Shown: piece by piece, positions 1-5,433 of the stretch
Numbering within the stretch: the stretch's first letter is position 1
Layout of the letters: every line of letters begins with the position of its first letter
DNA from: Spirochaetaceae bacterium
Lineage (GTDB): Bacteria; Spirochaetota; Spirochaetia; Treponematales; Breznakiellaceae
Assembly (NCBI GenBank): GCA_031280455.1
Contig: JAITGR010000096.1
Coordinates: 1 to 6,652, forward strand
Direction: 5' to 3'
DNA length: 6,652 nucleotides
Made by a program: the position numbers and the translations under genes
The notes under the pieces: model-generated
What the model saw: the letters and a program-made list of their open reading frames with translations, nothing else
The model's database searches: none
Told to the model about the DNA's origin: nothing

Positions 1-864
1 TGTCCGCCTGAGGGGGACGCAGGGACGGGTATGGTTGCGACGAATAGTGTGGCCGCGCGGACGGGGAATGTGTCGGCGGGGACGTCTATTTTTGCGATGG
101 TTGTTCTGGAGCGGCCGCTTTCGCGGGTGTATCCCGAGGTTGATATGGTTACAACGCCGTCGGGTAAGCCTGTGGCGATGGTTCACTGCAATAATTGTAC
201 CAGCGATATTGATGCCTGGGTGCGGCTTTTGGGTGAGGCTGGCGCGCTTGCCGGTTCGCCGGAAGCGGGCTGGCCGGTGTCTGGCAGCGCGAAGGGGGCG
301 TTGTACGACGCATTCTACAACAAGGCGCTGGAGGGTGAGGCCGACTGCGGGGGGCTGCTTGCGTACAATTACTACGGCGGCGAGCCGGTTACCGGTCTTG
401 CCGCGGGGAGGCCGCTGTTTGTCCGGCTGCCGGATGGCCGGCTTACGCTTGCGAACTTTGCGCGCACGCTGCTTTTTTCCGCGGTGGCGTCGCTCAAGGC
501 GGGTATGGCGATTTTAACTGATAACGAGGGCGTGCATGTTGACCGCTTGCTGGGGCACGGTGGTTTTTTTAAGACGAAGGGTGTGGGGCAGCGGCTTATG
601 GCGGCGGCGCTTTCGATGCCGGTGGCGGTGATGGAGAGTGCCGGCGAGGGTGGCGCCTGGGGGATTGCGCTTTTGGCCGCGTACCGGCTGCACAAGGGGG
701 GCGGCGAATCGCTGGAGGCTTTTCTTGCGGGGCGGGTGTTTGCCGGCAACACGGGGGATCTCGCGCAGCCGGTGCCGGAGGACGAGCGCGGGTTCGCCGT
801 CTTTATGCGGCGCTACATGGACGGCCTCCCGATAGAGCGCGCCGCAGTGGAGCGTCTGCAGTAG
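1..864 (+). CDS. FGGY-family carbohydrate kinase, C-terminal part (5' end outside the window)
   Basis: The reading frame is open from base 1, and the stop TAG is at 862-864, giving 287 visible residues. Whole FGGY kinases are usually about 500 residues, so roughly the N-terminal 40% is missing. An in-frame ATG at 31 is internal, because conserved sequence (PEGDAGTG) precedes it. FGGY kinases transfer phosphate from ATP to a sugar or polyol in the cytoplasm. The visible part is the C-terminal, nucleotide-binding actin-like domain. It has a phosphate-binding-type stretch ([12 protein letters not shown]), then [18 protein letters not shown], and finally the SMPV...[17 protein letters not shown] segment typical of the family's second signature region. 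The [12 protein letters not shown] stretch suggests a subgroup often annotated as xylulokinase-like. The sugar cannot be fixed from this fragment. The gene converges on modC. Its codons favour G and T endings more than those of the neighbours. Confidence 0.85.
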   Translation, partial: CPPEGDAGTGMVATNSVAARTGNVSAGTSIFAMVVLERPLSRVYPEVDMVTTPSGKPVAMVHCNNCTSDIDAWVRLLGEAGALAGSPEAGWPVSGSAKGALYDAFYNKALEGEADCGGLLAYNYYGGEPVTGLAAGRPLFVRLPDGRLTLANFARTLLFSAVASLKAGMAILTDNEGVHVDRLLGHGGFFKTKGVGQRLMAAALSMPVAVMESAGEGGAWGIALLAAYRLHKGGGESLEAFLAGRVFAGNTGDLAQPVPEDERGFAVFMRRYMDGLPIERAAVERLQ

Positions 865-894
865 GCAGTGGGGCGAAGTTTGTAGGTTACACAG

Positions 895-906
895 CTTTGC
901 GCAAAG
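895..906. repeat. Perfect 12-bp palindrome downstream of the FGGY kinase
   Basis: CTTTGCGCAAAG reads the same on both strands and lies 31 bases after the kinase stop. A T-rich stretch (about 927-932) follows some 20 bases later, so a weak kinase terminator is possible. The palindrome has no loop and is too far from the T-run to be a convincing intrinsic terminator. Confidence 0.4.
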
Positions 907-969
907 ATTTCAGTTTTGCCGTCAGATTTTTTCCAAGGGAAGCGCTGATTAAAGCACATCGCGTAAAAC

Positions 970-1043
970 AAACCACGGAAAAACGCGGAAAGGACACGGA
1001 ATTGCGGTCTCTTTCCGCGTGGTTTCCGTGTCTTCCGTGGTTT
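970..1043. repeat. Long imperfect hairpin built from ACCACGGAA-type motifs
   Basis: AAACCACGGAA at 970-980 is a perfect inverted copy of TTCCGTGGTTT at 1033-1043. Inside it, ACGCGGAAAG at 983-992 pairs perfectly with CTTTCCGCGT at 1011-1020. A third motif, GACACGGAA at 993-1001, is the perfect inverse of TTCCGTGTC at 1024-1032 and would compete with the inner pairing. A transcript from either strand could fold strongly. Similar CCACGGAAA-type repeats occur between genes in several bacterial groups, as I recall. Confidence 0.6.
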
Positions 1044-1044
1044 C

Positions 1045-1108
1045 GCCATGTATGGCGCTCGCCATGTATGGCGCTCGCCATGTATGGCGCACGCCATGTA
1101 TGGCGCAA
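1045..1108. repeat. Four tandem 16-bp repeats, each carrying a GCCAT-GT-ATGGC palindrome
   Basis: Units start at 1045, 1061, 1077 and 1093. All share the first 14 bases, GCCATGTATGGCGC, and only the last two vary (TC, TC, AC, AA). Each unit contains an inverted repeat with a two-base loop, so the array is four potential hairpins or four binding sites spaced one and a half helical turns apart. There are no spacers, so this is not CRISPR. It lies at the right end of the MITE-like unit, 45 bases beyond the modC stop. Confidence 0.85.
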
Positions 1109-1152
1109 TCAGCGTTGCCCTAGATTTCTCGTCTTGAGGATAACTACGCCGG

Positions 1153-2226
1153 CTACTGGCGCAAAGCAAGCAGGCGTTCCGGCGGAAAGTACAAAAACCC
1201 CGCCGTATCCACGGTGGCCGCCTGTGCGCGCGGCGTTTTCCACCATAGCTCCCCGCCGCCTTCCCCCGCCTGCGCGTCCGCGTTCGCAAACAGCAGCACA
1301 TCCTCAAAAAGACCGCCCGTCCGGCTGATAAACCGCGGACGCACCAGATTCACCCCCGGCGGACTATGCGGCGGCGCGGCCTGTATATCGCGCGCGCGAA
1401 TCCCCACATGCGTTATATCATCATCCGGCGGCTGGAGAAAGCGGAGCTTCAGCCCCCAGGCATGGGCGTACACCTCGCAGGCGCCAAGACGGGTAACGGC
1501 GGCTATGTTTTTGCAGCCGGTAATCCGGGCGGCGCGCACCGTCCGCGGATTGGCAAACACCTCGTCCCGTCCGGCGTGCACAAGCGTCCGTCCGGCGTCC
1601 ATAACCAGAATACTGGAACACAACCCGTACGCCTCGTCGCGGTCGTGCGTAACCAGCACCACATCGCGGCAGTCCCGCAGAATTTCAGCACACTGCAGCC
1701 GCATCTGCTCGCGCATAGTGCCGTCCAGCGCCGAAAACGGCTCGTCCAGCAGCACGAAATCCGGCTCCGCCGCCAGCATACGCGCCAACGCCAGCCGCTG
1801 CTGCTGCCCGCCCGAAAGCTGCGCCGGCAGCCGCTGTTCAAAGCCCGAAAGCTCCATACGCGCAAGCCACTGCCGCGCGAGCCGGTTTTTGGCAGGCCGC
1901 CCAAGCCGGCTGGCACAAAGCCCCGCGCGCACATTTTCCAGCGCGTTCATACGCGGAAAAAGCGCGTACTGCTGAAACAAAAGCCCGCAGTGCCGTTTCC
2001 CCGCCATAACGTTGATTTTCGCGGCGGAATCGAAGAGCACCCGCCCGTTCACGCTGATAAACCCCTCATCGGGCGTTTCGATGCCGGCAAGACACTTCAG
2101 CGTCGCGCTCTTTCCACAGCCGGACTCGCCAAGAATCGCAAGCCGCGTGCAGGCGGCCGTTTCAAACGAAACATCCAGGCAAAAGCGCGGCGAAAAACGC
2201 TTGACAATACGCGCCGTTATGCTCAC
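1153..2226 (-). CDS. modC: Molybdate ABC transporter ATP-binding protein ModC
   Basis: This 357-residue ATPase would power molybdate (or tungstate) uptake through ModB at the inner membrane. Visible motifs (numbered from the GTG start): Walker A GESGCGKS at 33-40, Q-loop FQQYALFP near 84-91, ABC signature LSGGQQQR at 137-144, Walker B FVLLDEP at 157-163, D-loop SALD, and the switch histidine in VTHD near 194. The last ~110 residues form an accessory domain with a GIRARDI stretch, consistent with a ModC-type TOBE/Mop fold. I chose GTG at 2224-2226. It gives a GTGA four-base overlap with the modB stop and has AAGGA six bases upstream, whereas an in-frame TTG at 2230-2232 directly abuts that AAGGA. 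The ModC name depends on the ModB neighbour, since the ATPase alone could serve other CUT1/MOI-type importers. Confidence 0.85.
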   Translation of the reverse strand: MSITARIVKRFSPRFCLDVSFETAACTRLAILGESGCGKSATLKCLAGIETPDEGFISVNGRVLFDSAAKINVMAGKRHCGLLFQQYALFPRMNALENVRAGLCASRLGRPAKNRLARQWLARMELSGFEQRLPAQLSGGQQQRLALARMLAAEPDFVLLDEPFSALDGTMREQMRLQCAEILRDCRDVVLVTHDRDEAYGLCSSILVMDAGRTLVHAGRDEVFANPRTVRAARITGCKNIAAVTRLGACEVYAHAWGLKLRFLQPPDDDITHVGIRARDIQAAPPHSPPGVNLVRPRFISRTGGLFEDVLLFANADAQAGEGGGELWWKTPRAQAATVDTAGFLYFPPERLLALRQ

Positions 2227-2888
2227 GGCCAATCCTTGCGCGTGGAAAAAAAGTTGAGCAGCGCGACCACCATAAACGACACCAACACAATCACCAGCAC
2301 ATAGCGCCCCGCCGCGCCTATGTCCCCGGCGGCAGTTTCGGCATAAATAGCCAGCGGCAGCGTGCGCGTCCGCCCCGCGATGTTACCGGCAATCATCGCC
2401 GTCGCGCCAAACTCGCCCAGCGCGCGCGCCGCCGCCAGCACCGTTCCGGCGGCGATTCCTGGCAGCGCGCACGGCAGCCGCACCGAAAAAAAGACCGCCC
2501 ACTCACGCATCCCCAGAAGGCGCGCCGCGTGAATAAGCTGAACATCAACCTGCTCCAGCGCCCCGCGCGCGGCACGGTACATCAGCGGAAACGAAATAAC
2601 CACTGCCGCCAGCACCGTCGCCCCCCAGGAAAAAGCGATTTTTACCGCGAACCACTCCAAAAGCGCCGCGCCCACCGGCCCGTTGACGCCGAACAAGCAC
2701 AGCAGAAAAAAGCCGGCGACCGTCGGCGGCAGCACCAGCGGCAGCGTAAAAACACAGTCGGCAAGCAGCTTGAGCCGGCGGCTTGGCAGCGCGACAACCC
2801 CGTACGCGGCAAGCAGCCCCAAAAAAAACGTAAGCACCATAGAGCAGGCGGCGGTTTTAAGCGAAATAATAAGCGGCGACATATCCAT
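2223..2888 (-). CDS. modB: Molybdate ABC transporter permease ModB
   Basis: This 221-residue membrane permease forms the channel of the molybdate importer. Hydrophobic segments lie at about 5-33, 42-67, 84-104, 140-155 and 195-214. The LPLVLPPTVAGF stretch, the FSWGATVLAA stretch, the cytoplasmic EAA-type loop that contacts ModC (AARLLGMREWAVFFSVRLP, about 121-139) and ARALGEFGAT (154-163) all match ModB. The length is normal. The start is uncertain: ATG at 2886-2888 (MDMSPL) best matches the usual ModB beginning, with ATG 2882, ATG 2921 and TTG 2927 as in-frame alternatives; none has a strong ribosome site. It overlaps modC by four bases. A periplasmic binding protein, modA, would normally precede it but is not here, since ssb diverges upstream. 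Confidence 0.88.
   Translation of the reverse strand: MDMSPLIISLKTAACSMVLTFFLGLLAAYGVVALPSRRLKLLADCVFTLPLVLPPTVAGFFLLCLFGVNGPVGAALLEWFAVKIAFSWGATVLAAVVISFPLMYRAARGALEQVDVQLIHAARLLGMREWAVFFSVRLPCALPGIAAGTVLAAARALGEFGATAMIAGNIAGRTRTLPLAIYAETAAGDIGAAGRYVLVIVLVSFMVVALLNFFSTRKDWP
2233..2237 (-). promoter_or_regulatory. Ribosome binding site of modC, inside the modB 3' end
   Basis: AAGGA on the minus strand lies six bases before the GTG start at 2226, within the last codons of modB. It decides the modC start and shows translational coupling of modB and modC. Confidence 0.6.
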
Positions 2889-3006
2889 ACAAATCAAATG
2901 GTATTCCAAAAACACTCGCATTGCCAAGCACCGCGCAAACAGAGCGCGTATATAGTAAAGCGGCGCGTAACGGCGCGGACAGAAAATGCCCCGCCCGCGC
3001 GCCCAG

Positions 3007-3026
3007 CCGGAAACGTACGTTTTCGG
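3007..3026. promoter_or_regulatory. 20-bp palindrome upstream of ssb, candidate operator
   Basis: CCGGAAACGTACGTTTTCGG is a palindrome broken at one symmetric pair only, with a perfect 12-bp core AAACGTACGTTT. It ends 24 bases before the ssb ATG. A run of seven T (3034-3040) follows after seven bases, so a transcript could form an eight-pair hairpin with a GTAC loop and then T-rich sequence, a loose attenuator-like form. The AAC-N4-GTT core has the same spacing as Gram-positive-type SOS boxes (GAAC-N4-GTTC), which would suit ssb, but the flanking bases differ. Operator function is inference. Confidence 0.45.
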
Positions 3027-3040
3027 AACACAATTTTTTT

Positions 3041-3047
3041 GAGAGGG
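3041..3047 (+). promoter_or_regulatory. Ribosome binding site of ssb
   Basis: GAGAGGG lies three bases before ATG 3051 and fixes this ATG as the ssb start. The same frame is open much further upstream, from 2529, but that extension is antisense to modB and not credible. Confidence 0.65.
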
Positions 3048-3050
3048 CGT

Positions 3051-3476
3051 ATGAACAACCTGAACTCAATTTTAATCGAAGGGAATTTGGTACGTGAGCC
3101 GACATTCCGTTCAACCACAAAAGGCACGGCGCTGTGCACATTCTGCCTCGCGTCGAACCGGTACTTCAAACAGGAAAGCGGGCTTGAAAAAGAAGTCAGC
3201 TTTTTTGAAGTAGAAACATGGGCAAAACTTGCCGAAAACTGCCACAACCTGGGACGGAAGGGCAGGGGCGTGCGCGTTGTCGGCAGGCTCAAGCAAGACC
3301 GCTGGAGCGATGCCGAAGGCAAACCGCACTCGAAAGTTTCGATAGTGGCGGAGCATGTTGAATTCAGGCCGGACATCAAAACGCCCCAGCAGGCCGCCGG
3401 CACAAGCCAGAAAAAAGAAACCCCGCAGGGACACCCGCAGGGACACCCGCAGGGACAGGAGGCAGTACCCTTCTAA
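3051..3476 (+). CDS. ssb: Single-stranded DNA-binding protein
   Basis: This 141-residue protein binds single-stranded DNA in replication, recombination and repair. The start MNNLNSILIEGNLVREP and the following OB-fold (about 4-107) are typical: TFCLASNRYF, FFEVETWAKLAENC, GRGVRVVGRLKQDRW and VSIVAEHVEFRP. The sequence resembles treponemal SSBs as I remember them. The tail is short (108-141), low in complexity, and carries a QGHP repeat encoded by a 12-bp tandem DNA repeat. It ends EAVPF: the terminal Pro-Phe that binds partner proteins is kept, but only one acidic residue is seen where many SSBs have several (as in DDDIPF). The gene stands alone, not in the common rpsF-ssb-rpsR cluster, diverges from modB, and is followed by a terminator. 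Confidence 0.95.
   Translation: MNNLNSILIEGNLVREPTFRSTTKGTALCTFCLASNRYFKQESGLEKEVSFFEVETWAKLAENCHNLGRKGRGVRVVGRLKQDRWSDAEGKPHSKVSIVAEHVEFRPDIKTPQQAAGTSQKKETPQGHPQGHPQGQEAVPF
3422..3457 (+). repeat. 12-bp tandem repeat in the ssb tail
   Basis: CAGGGACACCCG occurs perfectly at 3426-3437 and 3438-3449, with a partial third copy at 3450-3457 and a partial preceding copy from 3422. It keeps the frame and encodes the GHPQ repeats of the SSB linker. Such a unit can gain or lose copies without a frameshift. Confidence 0.8.
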
Positions 3477-3486
3477 AAAAATTCCT

Positions 3487-3543
3487 GGCGTTCCAGAACC
3501 ACTTACCCCCAGTGTTGTGCTTCCTGTACGGTTTTGGAACGCC
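3487..3543. terminator. Bidirectional intrinsic terminator between ssb and the DUF554 gene
   Basis: GGCGTTCCAGAACC (3487-3500) and GGTTTTGGAACGCC (3530-3543) pair at 13 of 14 positions, the remaining pair being G-T. The loop is long (29 bases). Six T follow on the plus strand (3544-3549), and seven A precede at 3475-3481, giving a T-run on the minus strand. It therefore can stop both ssb and the converging DUF554 gene. The plus-strand T-run overlaps the DUF554 stop codon and the A-run overlaps the ssb stop. Confidence 0.75.
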
Positions 3544-3547
3544 TTTT

Positions 3548-4237
3548 TTAGCCCATAACAAACAAATACAGCGCCGGAATAAACACCGCCGGAATTAAGT
3601 TAGCCACCTTTATTTCCTGTACACCCAAAAAATTAAACCCGATAGCCGCCACAACCAGCGAACCGGCCGCCGACATTTCACGAATCACATCCTGCGTAAG
3701 CGCGCCGCGCAGCAATGCCGCCAGCGCGACAATGGCTCCCTGGTATATAAAAACAGAAAGCGCGGAAAACGCGACCCCTATACCCAGCGACGCGGAAAAA
3801 ACAATCGAGATAGAGCCGTCCAGAACAGATTTTGCGAGCAGGGTTTCGTGGCTATCCAAAAGCCCGCTCTGCATAGAACCGACAATCGCCATGGAACCCG
3901 AGCAGAACAACACGCTCGCCTGCACAAAACCCCTGGCAAAAGAGCCGGAAGCATCAGCGTTTTTTGGCATAAGACGCCGCTCGGCCCAGCCGCCCAGCCT
4001 GGCAAAAAAAGCATCAATATCAAGCAGCTCGCCGATAACCGCGCCGGCGACCATGCTCATAATCAAAAGCAGCACGTGCTGGTTTTCAAACGCCCCCTTG
4101 AGCCCCACATAAATAACCGAAAGCCCGATTGCTTTTTTCAGCATACATTCAAAGCGCGCCGGAAGCCCCCGCAGCCCAAAACTGCCCAGCAACGAACACA
4201 CAACAATCGCGGCACTATTTACCACCACACCAAACAT
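3548..4237 (-). CDS. DUF554 family membrane protein (YdfK/YqgA-like)
   Basis: This 229-residue, very hydrophobic protein matches the DUF554 family (E. coli YqgA, B. subtilis YdfK), whose biochemical role is not settled; a transporter is often proposed. Likely membrane segments are at about 2-20, 36-50, 53-72, 103-125, 140-163, 165-179, 190-207 and 212-228. Family-typical stretches are FCSGSMAIVGSMQSG (111-125), KSVLDGSIS (136-144), GFNFLG (200-205) and the VNSAAIVVCSLLGSF start. ATG 4235-4237 is preferred over a TTG at 4244-4246, because family members begin within a few residues of the first helix. No good ribosome site precedes it. It converges on ssb and diverges from the PAP2-like gene after 49 bases, so it appears to be a single-gene unit. 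Confidence 0.85.
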   Translation of the reverse strand: MFGVVVNSAAIVVCSLLGSFGLRGLPARFECMLKKAIGLSVIYVGLKGAFENQHVLLLIMSMVAGAVIGELLDIDAFFARLGGWAERRLMPKNADASGSFARGFVQASVLFCSGSMAIVGSMQSGLLDSHETLLAKSVLDGSISIVFSASLGIGVAFSALSVFIYQGAIVALAALLRGALTQDVIREMSAAGSLVVAAIGFNFLGVQEIKVANLIPAVFIPALYLFVMG

Positions 4238-4286
4238 AATCGTCAAATACTATGCAAAGCCCCCAAAAAATGCTAGAGTGCGGGTT
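4238..4286. promoter_or_regulatory. Short divergent promoter region
   Basis: Only 49 bases separate the starts of the DUF554 and PAP2-like genes, so both promoters must lie here or run into the coding regions. The AT-rich centre contains TACTAT (4248-4253, plus strand) and, overlapping on the minus strand, TAGTAT about nine bases before the DUF554 ATG, both acceptable -10 elements. I see no good -35 for either. Exact promoter positions are a guess. Confidence 0.3.
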
Positions 4287-5195
4287 ATGCGTATCGAAGC
4301 CGCCCTTTTACAGGGAAACAACATACTCGCCGCGCTCCGCGTTATACGCAAACCGCCTCTGGCCGCGGCCGCCGCAAAGGCGTTTGTTTCCATAAACAAA
4401 AACTTTTTCGTGTTGCAGCGAAAGGCGGCGCGCGGCATCATCCACATTCCGGTCGCCAACGTCGAACACCCGCTGGACGCCAAAATACCGTTTTCGCCGG
4501 AATACGTCGGTATATACATGGATTTTACCTGGTGCTGGATACGCGCGCTGGCGTTTCTGCTGCGGGCATTTGGGCGGCGCGCAGATACGCACGTACAACA
4601 ATTTTTACACGATATAGATAAAATGTATACATTCGCCGCGTGTGTATACAGTAAATATATGTCGACAACGCGCCGGCCCCGCTATACAAAATCCATGCTG
4701 TTTCGCGTAATATACCTGTTCGACCCGCATCTTATGTGCATTCCGTCTTTGCACGTTATGGTTGCGGTCTTTACCTACACGGCGTTTCGCTCGATACTGC
4801 GCGCCCTGGACACGGCTGGACGTTTCGCGCCCGGCGCCGCCGCGCTGTACCGGCACGCGGTAGGCATCATCGACTCTATCCTGTTTGTCAAGCAGCACAG
4901 CGTCAACTGCGTCGCCGCCGGCATGTACGCGATGCACTGTTTTTCCCCGGGCCTTTTCCCGCGGGAAGAGGCGGAGCAGTGCGCCGCCGCGCTGCTCCGT
5001 GAGAGCGGCCTTCCCCCGCAGGACGCGGACGCGATACGCGCGCACATCATCACCCTGTTTAATTCGTTTGTAGAAGCCGAAAAAACCGCCCCCCGCTGGG
5101 ACGCCGTACTGGTCGATTTTCTTGCGAACCATCCATGCGCGCCGCGCGCGGCGGAGGCGGGCGGGCAAAAAAAAGACGGTGCGCCTGGACCTTAA
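4287..5195 (+). CDS. PAP2-like (phosphatidic acid phosphatase superfamily) protein, atypical third motif
   Basis: From ATG 4287 the product is 302 residues; a GTG at 4278 would add three. Three pieces recall the PAP2/lipid phosphatase signature, in the right order and spacing: K-x6-R-P (K123, R130, P131), PSLH (153-156), and KQHSVNCVAAG (202-212), where H204 would be the nucleophile. The last resembles the KQH...D..AG form of PAP2 enzymes related to inositol-phosphorylceramide synthases, but the usual aspartate four residues after the histidine is cysteine (C208) and the usual arginine is absent. Hydrophobic stretches around 77-95 and 138-170 are moderate, fewer than in typical six-helix PAP2 proteins. 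The substrate is unknown, and it may be a divergent or inactive member. The AGAG ribosome site is weak. The 3' end contains the terminator of the opposing transcript. Confidence 0.6.
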   Translation: MRIEAALLQGNNILAALRVIRKPPLAAAAAKAFVSINKNFFVLQRKAARGIIHIPVANVEHPLDAKIPFSPEYVGIYMDFTWCWIRALAFLLRAFGRRADTHVQQFLHDIDKMYTFAACVYSKYMSTTRRPRYTKSMLFRVIYLFDPHLMCIPSLHVMVAVFTYTAFRSILRALDTAGRFAPGAAALYRHAVGIIDSILFVKQHSVNCVAAGMYAMHCFSPGLFPREEAEQCAAALLRESGLPPQDADAIRAHIITLFNSFVEAEKTAPRWDAVLVDFLANHPCAPRAAEAGGQKKDGAPGP

Positions 5196-5207
5196 ACCGC
5201 ACCGTCT
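5167..5207 (-). terminator. Strong intrinsic terminator of the minus-strand yjbQ/small-ORF transcript
   Basis: AGACGGTGCG (5174-5183) and CGCACCGTCT (5198-5207) form a perfect ten-pair stem with a 14-base loop. Read on the minus strand, eight T follow (A-run 5167-5174 on the plus strand; its last A is also the first base of the stem), the classic intrinsic form. It begins 12 bases after the stop of the small ORF. It lies over the last codons of the PAP2-like gene, whose TAA (5193-5195) is in the loop. On the plus strand no T-run follows. Confidence 0.88.
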
Positions 5208-5218
5208 GAGATGAAAGG

Positions 5219-5335
5219 TCAATCCGCAGCCGGTTTTGACGCGGTACCCTCCCACATAATATAAGTATCGGAATTTGGCGTTTTACCTTTAGGATTTCCG
5301 TCGCGGGCGGCTGGCGAGGGGGCGGGGGTGACCAT
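5219..5335 (-). CDS. Possible small protein of 38 residues, unrecognised
   Basis: From ATG 5333-5335 to TGA 5219-5221, this frame encodes a short, hydrophilic, Pro/Ala-rich N-terminal half followed by GNPKGKTPNSDTYIMWEG. An upstream in-frame TTG (5417-5419) would give 66 residues, but it lacks a ribosome site and the extra stretch runs through strong hairpins. AGGGG lies three bases before the ATG, and AGGAG lies farther up. In favour of a real gene: it sits between yjbQ and a strong terminator on the same strand, and its stop is just before that terminator. Against: it is short, has no family I recognise, and is AC-rich on its coding strand, unlike yjbQ. The stretch could instead be a 3' untranslated region or small RNA. 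Confidence 0.35.
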   Translation of the reverse strand: MVTPAPSPAARDGNPKGKTPNSDTYIMWEGTASKPAAD

Positions 5336-5365
5336 CTGCCCCTGCGCTCCTGCTGCCGGTTTTTT

Positions 5366-5431
5366 CTCCGCGAGTGCGGAGCGCGGCAGCCGCGCTGGTA
5401 CGCTCTGATATACCGGCAACCGCGCCGGCGC
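5366..5431 (-). other. Cluster of short perfect hairpins after yjbQ
   Basis: Three GC-rich inverted repeats lie close together just beyond the yjbQ stop: GCGCCGGCGC (5422-5431, palindrome), GCGCGG-CAG-CCGCGC (5381-5395) and CTCCGC-GAGT-GCGGAG (5366-5381). On the minus strand the last is followed by AAAAAA, not T, so none is a normal terminator for yjbQ. The transcript would be strongly folded here and continue to the terminator at 5167-5207. It may protect the yjbQ mRNA end or be part of a small RNA. Confidence 0.45.
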
Positions 5432-5433
5432 AA

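Larger units (their letters stand above)
936..1121. repeat. MITE-like intergenic repeat unit bounded by 15-bp imperfect inverted repeats
   Basis: AGGGAAGCGCTGATT at 936-950 and AATCAGCGTTGCCCT at 1107-1121 are inverted copies matching at 13 of 15 positions. They enclose about 186 bases with no credible gene: a long hairpin (970-1043) followed by four tandem palindromic 16-mers (1045-1108). Terminal inverted repeats around a short non-coding, structured core are the layout of a miniature inverted-repeat element. I see no clear target-site duplication outside the arms, and mobility is inference. The unit sits in the convergent gap between the FGGY kinase and modC, where an insertion would be tolerated. 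Confidence 0.45.

Noticed and set aside
1045..1108. CRISPR-like short repeats
   Set aside because: The 16-bp units are directly adjacent with no spacers, there are only four, and no cas genes are present.
887..1328. Open frames through the repeat-rich gap at 865-1152
   Set aside because: Their products simply translate the tandem repeats and hairpin (for example HTWRAPYM repeats) and run antisense into modC; no coding signal beyond that.
1366..2304. 312-residue plus-strand open frame across modC
   Set aside because: It is antisense to a modC with all ABC motifs; its product is Arg/His/Pro-rich with no domain, as expected of a shadow in GC-rich DNA.
2951..2956. TATAGT as an ssb promoter -10 element
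   Set aside because: There is no -35 at a usual distance (TTGCCA at 2921-2926 is 24 bases away), and it lies 94 bases before the ssb ATG; too weak to list.
2529..3050. Upstream extension of the ssb frame over modB
   Set aside because: It is antisense to modB, basic and low in complexity, while the OB-fold starts exactly at ATG 3051 behind a ribosome site.
2889..3050. A remnant modA upstream of modB
   Set aside because: I looked for binding-protein sequence on the minus strand in this gap; it holds only regulatory-looking sequence, the palindrome and the ssb leader.
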